Part shown: positions 1-4,542 of the stretch, in pieces
Layout of the letters: the number at the start of each line of letters is the position of its first letter
Position numbering within the stretch: the first letter of the stretch is position 1
NCBI GenBank assembly: GCA_026398835.1
Contig: JAPLSD010000594.1
Coordinates: 1-5,270 of the forward strand
Reading direction: 5' to 3'
Origin: Pseudomonas sp.
GTDB lineage: Bacteria > Pseudomonadota > Gammaproteobacteria > Pseudomonadales > Pseudomonadaceae
Length of the DNA: 5,270 nt
Notes under the pieces: model-generated
What the model was told of the DNA's origin: nothing
The model's database searches: none
Seen by the model: only the letters and a program-made list of their open reading frames with translations
Program-made: the position numbers and the translations under genes

Positions 1-1593
1 GAAGGCTTCCGCGTCACCACCACGGTACCGAGCAACCTGCAGGAAATGGCCAACACCGCCATCCAGGAAGGCCTGATCACCTACGATCAGCGCCATGGCT
101 ACCGCGGACCGGAATCTCGCCTGCCGGGCAAGACCCATGAAGCCTGGGTTCTGGAACTGACCAAGCAGCGTCCGATCAGCGGGCTTGAGCCGGCTATCGT
201 CACTCAGATCGACAAGAACGGTTTGCAGGTTCTGACCCGCACCAGCGAAGAACATGTCAGCTGGGACAGCATGAAATGGGCCCGGCCGTTCCTTAACACC
301 AACAGCGTGGGCGCCAATCCTAAGCAGCCATCGGATGTTGCCCAGGTCGGCGACCTGATCCGTGTGCAACGCCAGGCGGACAACTCGCTGAAGTTCAGCC
401 AGATCCCGGCTGCACAGGGAGCACTGGTCTCGCTTGATCCGACCAATGGCGCCATTCGCTCACTGGTTGGTGGCTTCGCTTTCGAGCAGAGCAACTACAA
501 CCGCGCGCTGCAGGCCAAACGCCAGCCGGGCTCGAGCTTCAAGCCATTCATCTATAGCGCCGCGCTGGACAACGGTTACACCCCGGCGACCCTGGTGAAT
601 GACGCGCCGATCGTGTTCGTCGATGAGTACCTGGACAAGGTCTGGCGTCCGAAGAACGACACCAACACCTTCCTCGGCCCAATCCGTATGCGCGAAGCCT
701 TGTACAAGTCGCGTAACCTGGTCTCGATCCGTCTACTGCAGGCCCTCGGTGTCGATCGCACCATCGATTACATCAGCAAGTTCGGCTTCAACAAGCAGGA
801 CCTGCCGCGCAACCTGTCCTTGGCCTTGGGCACCGCTACCCTGACCCCAATGGAAATCGCTACCGGCTGGAGCACCTTTGCCAACGGCGGTTACAAGATC
901 GCCCCGTATATCATCGACAAGATCGATAGCCGCAATGGTGACAACCTGTTTACTGCCAACCCACCCAGCGTCCCCGCCGGCAACACTGCCAGCAACGCAA
1001 TTGCAGTTCCGGCAGCCAACACTTTTACGGTCAACTCGACGACCGGCGAAGCACTCGCGGCGCAGACGACTGTACAAGCGCCGGCGGTAGCTGAACGCAT
1101 CATCGACGGCCGCACCACCTATATCCTCAACAGCATGCTGGAAGACGTGATCAAGCTCGGCACCGGGCGTCGCGCCCTGGCACTTGGACGTAGCGATCTG
1201 GCTGGCAAGACCGGGACCACCAACGAATCGAAGGATGCCTGGTTCTCCGGCTACAACGCCGATTACGTGACTACGGTCTGGACCGGTTTCGATCAGCCGG
1301 AAAGCCTTGGCCGCCGCGAGTTTGGCGGTACCGTCGCGCTGCCGATCTGGATGAATTACATGGGCGCCGCTCTCAAGGGCAAACCGGCTCACACCCAGAA
1401 CGAGCCGGAAGGCATCCTCAGCCTGCGGGTCGACCCGGTCAGCGGCCGTGCAGCCACACCAGGCACGCCGAACGCCTACTTCGAGCTGTTCAAGAGCGAA
1501 GACACCCCACCTTCAGTCAACGAACTGGGTAACGGCAACGTACCAGGCAGCCCGCTGCCAGCGGATGAAGCAGCGCCGATCGATTTGTTCTGA
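1..1593 (+). CDS. mrcA: Penicillin-binding protein 1A, C-terminal part (transpeptidase)
   Basis: This is the 3' part of a bifunctional class A PBP, an inner-membrane enzyme that polymerises and cross-links peptidoglycan in the periplasm. The reading frame is open from base 1, so the true start and the membrane anchor plus GT51 glycosyltransferase domain (roughly 280 residues in the family) lie upstream; the first in-frame ATG at 46 is internal. About residues 60-145 look like the OB-like insert of gammaproteobacterial PBP1A. The transpeptidase domain follows with all three motifs: SSFK with the catalytic Ser codon at 532-534 and Lys at 541-543, SRN at 709-717, and KTGTT from 1207. An Ala/Asn/Thr/Pro-rich linker (958-1089) separates SRN from KTG. 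The acidic, Pro-rich tail ends at a TGA at 1591. A terminator follows at 1736, so this is probably the last gene of its transcript. The family call is firm; ponA is a synonym. Confidence 0.96.
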   Translation, partial: EGFRVTTTVPSNLQEMANTAIQEGLITYDQRHGYRGPESRLPGKTHEAWVLELTKQRPISGLEPAIVTQIDKNGLQVLTRTSEEHVSWDSMKWARPFLNTNSVGANPKQPSDVAQVGDLIRVQRQADNSLKFSQIPAAQGALVSLDPTNGAIRSLVGGFAFEQSNYNRALQAKRQPGSSFKPFIYSAALDNGYTPATLVNDAPIVFVDEYLDKVWRPKNDTNTFLGPIRMREALYKSRNLVSIRLLQALGVDRTIDYISKFGFNKQDLPRNLSLALGTATLTPMEIATGWSTFANGGYKIAPYIIDKIDSRNGDNLFTANPPSVPAGNTASNAIAVPAANTFTVNSTTGEALAAQTTVQAPAVAERIIDGRTTYILNSMLEDVIKLGTGRRALALGRSDLAGKTGTTNESKDAWFSGYNADYVTTVWTGFDQPESLGRREFGGTVALPIWMNYMGAALKGKPAHTQNEPEGILSLRVDPVSGRAATPGTPNAYFELFKSEDTPPSVNELGNGNVPGSPLPADEAAPIDLF

Positions 1594-1603
1594 GGATTCC
1601 CCT

Positions 1604-1713
1604 GATCATTCCCACGCTCCGCGTGGGAATGCCTCACTGGACGCGCAGCAATCGCTTCGGCAGTGACGCAGAGCGTCACGGGCTGCGTTACCACGCGGAG
1701 CGTGGGAGCGATC
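1604..1713. repeat. GATC-bounded three-hairpin intergenic repeat
   Basis: A 110-bp element in the gap between mrcA and maeB. Its 23-base ends (1604-1626 and 1691-1713) are inverted copies matching at 21 of 23 positions, and both end in GATC. Three local hairpins share the core ACGC-nnn-GCGT: 1607-1631 (11-bp perfect stem, loop TCC), 1663-1679 (7-bp stem, loop AGA) and 1691-1705 (6-bp stem, loop GGA). A further pair, CGCAGC at 1644-1649 and GCTGCG at 1682-1687, is nested between the outer arms, so the whole unit can also fold as one branched structure. Repeats of this look are frequent between convergent genes in P. fluorescens-group genomes (recalled, not searched). No coding potential is seen. 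Confidence 0.8.
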
Positions 1714-1735
1714 ATAAATCACCACTGTTCAAACG

Positions 1736-1774
1736 AAAAAAAGCCCCGACTCATCCGAGCCGGGGCTTTTTTTT
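1736..1774. terminator. Bidirectional intrinsic terminator between mrcA and maeB
   Basis: Seven A (1736-1742), then GCCCCG-a-CTC, loop ATCC, GAG-c-CGGGGC, then eight T (1767-1774). The stem is nine G/C-rich pairs plus one A/C mismatch, extended by A-T pairs. A-tract and T-tract flank it symmetrically, so it can end mrcA transcription on the plus strand and maeB transcription on the minus strand; the maeB stop lies only 18 bases to the right. Confidence 0.93.
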
Positions 1775-1792
1775 GTTTGACGCTACTACGGC

Positions 1793-3061
1793 TTAGCCGT
1801 TGAAGACGTCATCCACGCTTTTGAGCGGGTAGTTCTTTGGATACGGCAGGGTAGCAACGCCGGTCTCGATCGCGGCCTTGGCCACGGCATCGGAGATCAC
1901 GGTGATCAGACGTGCATCCATTGGTTTCGGAATGATGTACTCACGACCGAATTCCAGTTTGATGCCGCCGTAGGCGTCGCACACTTCCTGAGGTACCGGC
2001 AGCTTGGCCAGTTCGCGCAGGGCGTTGGCGGCAGCTACTTTCATTTCTTCGTTGATGCGCTTGGCGCGAACGTCCAGGGCACCGCGGAAGATGAACGGGA
2101 AGCCCAGTACGTTGTTGACCTGGTTCGGGTAGTCCGAACGGCCGGTGGCCATGATCACGTCATTACGGGTAGCGTGAGCCAGTTCCGGGGAGATTTCCGG
2201 ATCCGGGTTCGAGCACGCGAAGACGATCGGGTTGGCCGCCATCAGCAACAGGTTTTCTGCGCTCAGCAGGTTCGGGCCGGACAGGCCGACGAACACGTCA
2301 GCGTCTTTCAGCGCGTCGGACAAGGTGCGCTTGTCGGTAGCGTGAGCGAACACTGCTTTGTACTGGTTCAGGTCATCGCGGCCGGAGTGGATCACACCGG
2401 TACGGTCAACCATGAAAATGTTTTCGATATTGGCGCCCATGCTCACCAGCAATTTCATGCAGGAGATAGCGGCAGCACCGGCACCCAGGCAGACGATCTT
2501 CGCCTCAGGCAGGGTTTTGCCAGCGATTTCCAGGGCGTTGATCATGCCGGCCGCAGTAACAATCGCGGTGCCGTGCTGGTCATCGTGGAATACCGGAATG
2601 TCGCACTGCTCGATCAGAGCACGTTCGATTTCAAAGCACTCTGGTGCCTTGATGTCTTCCAGGTTGATGCCACCGAAGGTGATGGAGATGCGCTTGACGG
2701 TGTCGATGAAGGCTTGCGGGCTTTCGGAGTCGACTTCGATGTCGAACACGTCGATGCCGGCGAAGCGCTTGAACAGTACGCCTTTGCCTTCCATGACGGG
2801 CTTGGAAGCCAATGGACCCAGGTTACCCAGACCGAGAATCGCGGTGCCATCAGAAATGACTGCAACCAGATTGCCCTTGCCGGTGTACTTGTAGGCGAGT
2901 TCAGGGTCGCGGGCGATTTCGCGGACTGGCTCGGCTACACCGGGGCTGTAGGCCAGCGACAGGTCGCGGGCGGTAGCGGTGGCTTTGGTGAGCTCGACAC
3001 TCAGCTTCCCTGGACGAGGATGGGCATGATATTCGAGAGCGGCAGTTTTCAAATCAGACAT
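1793..3061 (-). CDS. maeB: NADP-type malic enzyme, short form (422 aa)
   Basis: Malate dehydrogenase (oxaloacetate-decarboxylating): malate to pyruvate plus CO2 with reduction of NAD(P), a cytosolic anaplerotic and NADPH-supplying step. The N-terminal malic domain has Tyr38 in SLAYSPGVAEP and Lys93 in MEGKGVLFKRFAGID as the likely catalytic pair. Metal ligands are Glu135-Asp136 in NLEDIKAPECF and Asp161 in PVFHDDQHGTA. The NAD(P)-binding Rossmann domain begins with GAGAAA at 193-198, followed by FACSNPDPEISPE and the GRSDYPNQVNNVLGFPFIFRGAL block. At 422 residues it lacks the phosphotransacetylase-like regulatory domain of the long MaeB (about 760 aa in E. coli), so acetyl-CoA control through that domain is not expected. 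The ATG gives the usual MSDLKTAALEYH start, preceded by only a weak GGAA ribosome site. Cofactor preference (NADP versus NAD) is inferred from the family, not read from the sequence. Confidence 0.95.
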   Translation of the reverse strand: MSDLKTAALEYHAHPRPGKLSVELTKATATARDLSLAYSPGVAEPVREIARDPELAYKYTGKGNLVAVISDGTAILGLGNLGPLASKPVMEGKGVLFKRFAGIDVFDIEVDSESPQAFIDTVKRISITFGGINLEDIKAPECFEIERALIEQCDIPVFHDDQHGTAIVTAAGMINALEIAGKTLPEAKIVCLGAGAAAISCMKLLVSMGANIENIFMVDRTGVIHSGRDDLNQYKAVFAHATDKRTLSDALKDADVFVGLSGPNLLSAENLLLMAANPIVFACSNPDPEISPELAHATRNDVIMATGRSDYPNQVNNVLGFPFIFRGALDVRAKRINEEMKVAAANALRELAKLPVPQEVCDAYGGIKLEFGREYIIPKPMDARLITVISDAVAKAAIETGVATLPYPKNYPLKSVDDVFNG

Positions 3062-3137
3062 GTGGGCATTCCGCTTTTTTACTGTGGGACAGACGGACCG
3101 CCGAGGATACTCGTGTCGTAAAGTCCCTACAAGACTG

Positions 3138-3150
3138 ACCAGTCACTGGT
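3138..3150. promoter_or_regulatory. 13-bp palindrome ACCAGT-C-ACTGGT, possible operator
   Basis: Perfect 6-bp arms around one central base, located in the spacer of the candidate maeB promoter. The position is where a repressor site would block RNA polymerase. The regulator is not recognised. Confidence 0.35.
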
Positions 3151-3155
3151 GTCAA
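3150..3155 (-). promoter_or_regulatory. Candidate -35 element of the maeB promoter
   Basis: On the minus strand the sequence is a consensus TTGACA, 89 bases before the maeB ATG. The matching -10 is poor (TGTAGG with an 18-base spacer, 3 of 6), so the promoter call is tentative. The element directly abuts a 13-bp palindrome at 3138-3150, which would lie between -35 and -10. Confidence 0.3.
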
Positions 3156-3221
3156 GGGCCCTACTCTAAGACTTTGGGCCAAGAGCCACGAAACACAAGG
3201 GAATAACTGTTCACAAACACT

Positions 3222-3245
3222 AGAAAAAATGTCTACAATTTTTCT
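3222..3245. promoter_or_regulatory. 24-bp near-perfect palindrome upstream of maeB
   Basis: Two 11-base arms around a central CT: AGAAAAAATGT on the left and ACAATTTTTCT on the right, pairing at 10 of 11 positions. The TGT-nn-ACA core with AT flanks resembles operators of GntR-type regulators. Its right end touches the TAA stop (3245-3247) of the nuclease reading frame, and it lies about 160 bases before the maeB ATG. It could instead be a weak AU-rich hairpin ending nuclease transcription, but it has no GC stem. Confidence 0.4.
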
Positions 3246-3950
3246 TATTGCGTCAGTTGAAGCATCGCCGGATCGGTCAATGGCAGCAACCACCGCGCCT
3301 GAGCGGATTTCAGCTCGCCACGCCGGGAACGGTCGAGGACCCAGCCGCGCGCCTCGACTTGCTGACCTTTGAGCTGCTCCAGCATCGAAACATCGAATTG
3401 ACCGAGCACATTGGGTGCAATGCGCAGTACAACCGAATCCTGCAACTCGACCCACAACCCGCCACGATTGCGCTGAACATTGCTTACACGACCGCTCAGC
3501 ACGGCGAAACCCGGGGCAGTGATCTGATCCGCTTTCAGTACAGGCGATTGCCGCCAGAGCCCGAGACCCGCCTGGCGTGCGCTGCGCTCTGCTGGCGCCA
3601 TACACATGGGCCAACGTACGGCCATAGCGGTCCTTGCTCTCCTGCCCCAGAAGCAAGCCAACCCGACCGTCACTTTCGCTCACCAGTGCCTGCAAACGCT
3701 TGCTGGCTGCCACGGCGAAAGGTTCATCCGATCGGCCTTTTTTGCCCAGCTCCGGGGTATTCAAACCGATCATGCGCACGCTGCGGCCATCGCTTAGACG
3801 AATAGTGTCGCCGTCGACCACGCGCCGGACCTCGACGGTCGTCAATCCGGTCGGTGCCGGGCAAAAGGCCTGGGCGCCGGAGAGCCAAATCGCGGACACA
3901 AAAAAGGCGCCCACAAGGGACGCCTTTTTTAACAGCAGGGAAAAGCCCAT
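3245..3950 (-). pseudogene. Secreted staphylococcal-nuclease-like protein, broken by internal deletion and frameshift
   Basis: The intact family (SNase fold, exported Ca-dependent nuclease) cuts DNA/RNA outside the cytoplasm. The first frame (3950 down to about 3594) gives a signal peptide of about 28 residues (KK, hydrophobic core, AQA before FC), then VVDGDTIRL, RMIGLNTPE and DRYGRTLAHVY. These match SNase Arg35, Glu43 and Arg87 as Arg59, Glu67 and Arg111. Directly after VYGA the homology jumps to the +1-shifted frame: AERSARQAGLGLWRQSP (codons from 3592), matching the last SNase helix, then a beta-rich C-terminal part (SGRV...GLWVELQD...ARGWVLDR) ending at TAA 3245-3247. Aligned with SNase, about 30 residues between these blocks are absent, so the lost length is near 90 bases and equals 2 modulo 3. 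The uninterrupted first frame instead reads nonsense to 3054. The ATG is 14 bases behind the rpmE stop. An assembly error is possible. Confidence 0.8.
3900..3930 (-). terminator. Intrinsic terminator of rpmE, inside the nuclease signal-peptide codons
   Basis: Read on the minus strand: six A, GGCG, bulged T, CCC, loop TTGT, GGG, CGCC, six T. The stem is seven G/C pairs extended by A-T pairs, followed by a U-tract. It lies 35 bases after the rpmE stop and within nuclease codons about 7-17 (Leu-Lys-Lys-Ala-Ser-Leu-Val-Gly-Ala-Phe-Phe). Confidence 0.8.
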
Positions 3951-3960
3951 CGGGCTTTTC
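3940..3960 (-). terminator. Hairpin holding the nuclease start codon in its loop
   Basis: On the minus strand GAAAAGCCC, loop GAT, GGGCTTTTC: a perfect 9-bp stem with a 3-base loop. The nuclease ATG (3950-3948) straddles the loop and the first stem base. It can act as a first, weaker terminator of rpmE (only four U) and as a block on ribosome access to the nuclease start. It begins 4 bases after the rpmE stop codon. Confidence 0.6.
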
Positions 3961-3964
3961 AGCC

Positions 3965-4198
3965 TTACTCTGCAGCAGCAGGAGCTTTGGCTTTGCCGAA
4001 AGCACCGAAACGGTCTGCGAAGCGCTGTACACGACCGCCAGTATCCAGAGTCTTCTGCTTACCGGTGTAGAACGGGTGGCACTCGTTGCATACGTCAGTA
4101 CCCAGTGGCTTGCACAGGTTCGAACGAGTTTCGAACTTGTTGCCGCAGCTGCAAGTTACTTCGATGGTTTCGTATGCTGGATGGATATCGGCTTTCAT
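3965..4198 (-). CDS. rpmE: 50S ribosomal protein bL31, zinc-binding type (77 aa)
   Basis: A component of the large ribosomal subunit that bridges to the 30S head. It starts [10 protein letters not shown], carries the zinc ligands Cys16, Cys18, Cys37 and Cys40 (CSCG and [11 protein letters not shown]), and contains the conserved [12 protein letters not shown] block, followed by a short Ala/Lys tail. The length is normal (70 aa in E. coli). The four Cys mark the zinc-containing form, as opposed to the zinc-free paralogue induced under zinc limitation. A good Shine-Dalgarno GAGGAA (4210-4205) precedes the ATG by 6 bases. It is transcribed away from priA, with its own promoter and a leader hairpin, and is followed by two tandem hairpins. 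Confidence 0.97.
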   Translation of the reverse strand: MKADIHPAYETIEVTCSCGNKFETRSNLCKPLGTDVCNECHPFYTGKQKTLDTGGRVQRFADRFGAFGKAKAPAAAE

Positions 4199-4204
4199 GG
4201 TGTA

Positions 4205-4210
4205 TTCCTC
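4205..4210 (-). promoter_or_regulatory. rpmE ribosome binding site
   Basis: GAGGAA on the minus strand, 6 bases before the rpmE ATG; it fixes the start at MKADIHP. Confidence 0.85.
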
Positions 4211-4226
4211 AGGCTAGCGTGCCGCC

Positions 4227-4246
4227 ACTCAACACTATTGTTGAAT
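4227..4246 (-). promoter_or_regulatory. Stem-loop in the rpmE leader
   Basis: On the minus strand ATTCAACA, loop ATAG, TGTTGAGT: an 8-bp stem with one G-U pair, 28 bases before the rpmE ATG and downstream of the predicted transcription start. It is a candidate target for feedback control by L31, since rpmE autoregulation through its leader is reported in gammaproteobacteria. The role here is inference. Confidence 0.5.
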
Positions 4247-4257
4247 ACCGCACGTAA

Positions 4258-4374
4258 TTAGGCCGCGGATTCTACCAGACCTTTGTAATCGCGCAAGCTG
4301 TCCAGGGTGTCCTCCATCAGAAAAGACTGTTCAATTTTAACGGCTTCTTTTAACCGGTCCGGCGTTCCGGTCAT
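4258..4374 (-). CDS. Possible small ORF (38 aa), unrecognised
   Basis: ATG at 4374-4372, TAA at 4260-4258. The product begins MTGTPDRLKEAV and ends DYKGLVESAA. It is rich in charged and hydrophobic residues spaced as for an amphipathic helix and has no Cys. GGGGAGGAG lies upstream on the same strand but 12 bases from the ATG, longer than ideal. The frame stays open further upstream (through codons near 4440) without a convincing start. The predicted rpmE promoter lies inside its 3' half, so it would be transcribed only from an upstream start and would then be an upstream ORF in a long rpmE mRNA. Third-position GC looks lower than in the neighbouring genes. It could be chance, a gene remnant or a real small protein; I do not recognise a family. 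Confidence 0.28.
   Translation of the reverse strand: MTGTPDRLKEAVKIEQSFLMEDTLDSLRDYKGLVESAA
4269..4296 (-). promoter_or_regulatory. Sigma-70 promoter of rpmE
   Basis: On the minus strand TTGCGC (4296-4291), 16-base spacer, TAGAAT (4274-4269; 5 of 6 to consensus, preceded by TGG). The start would fall in the GC-rich stretch near 4262, giving a leader of about 60 bases. The -35 is weak (3 of 6). Confidence 0.55.
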
Positions 4375-4393
4375 GCGGCGTTGCCGCTCCTCC

Positions 4394-4409
4394 CCATAGC
4401 GCGCTATGG
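4394..4409. repeat. Perfect 16-bp palindrome CCATAGCGCGCTATGG
   Basis: A fully self-complementary 16-mer in the rpmE-priA divergent region. Flanking bases continue an imperfect inverted repeat out to about 4377 (GGCG...) and 4422 (...CGCC). It could be a dimer binding site acting on both genes, a hairpin, or part of a dispersed repeat. Confidence 0.6.
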
Positions 4410-4473
4410 CTCGTCGCGGCGCCTTGCCTGACCTTAAAATACACTCGTCAACTCTTGAACGCTTTCCTAATGC

Positions 4474-4502
4474 AGGACACTACACCTACCGTCTGCTAGG
4501 CT
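4474..4502 (+). promoter_or_regulatory. Candidate priA promoter
   Basis: AGGACA (4474-4479, 4 of 6 to the -35 consensus), 17-base spacer, TAGGCT (4497-4502) preceded by an extended -10 TGC. The start would be near 4509, leaving a leader of about 34 bases before the GTG. An alternative -10, TAAAAT at 4435-4440, has no good -35. Confidence 0.35.
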
Positions 4503-4542
4503 CCGGGCCTTCTTCACCGCCCGCTTACCGAGAAATCCCCGC

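Larger units (their letters stand above)
4199..4542. other. Divergent rpmE-priA intergenic region
   Basis: 344 bases without a confirmed gene. From the rpmE side it holds the rpmE ribosome site, the leader hairpin, the rpmE promoter, a possible 38-codon ORF on the minus strand, an ACCGG...CCGGT inverted repeat (4353-4371), the 16-bp palindrome at 4394-4409, and a candidate priA promoter near 4474-4502. No tRNA or other recognised RNA gene is seen. Confidence 0.6.

Noticed and set aside
733..1392. Long open frame (219 codons) antisense to mrcA
   Set aside because: It is the shadow of a GC-rich coding strand. It overlaps the transpeptidase motifs fully, shows no recognisable domain and has no ribosome site.
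1604..1713. CRISPR-like array because of repeated ACGC-nnn-GCGT units
   Set aside because: The units are short hairpins in inverted arrangement with unequal spacing. There are no direct repeats with uniform spacers and no cas genes.
2174..3121. Long open frame (315 codons) antisense to maeB
   Set aside because: It mirrors the codon pattern of the well-conserved malic enzyme, and its composition (Val, Gln, Gly, Asp, His) is typical of an antisense shadow.
3248..3805. 185-codon plus-strand frame opposite the nuclease gene
   Set aside because: It covers both frames of the broken nuclease, whose family motifs are clear on the minus strand; there is no independent support for the plus-strand frame.
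3900..3960. Tandem hairpins read as a terminator for a plus-strand gene
   Set aside because: No plus-strand gene lies upstream. The hairpins follow rpmE directly on the minus strand, so they are assigned to rpmE.
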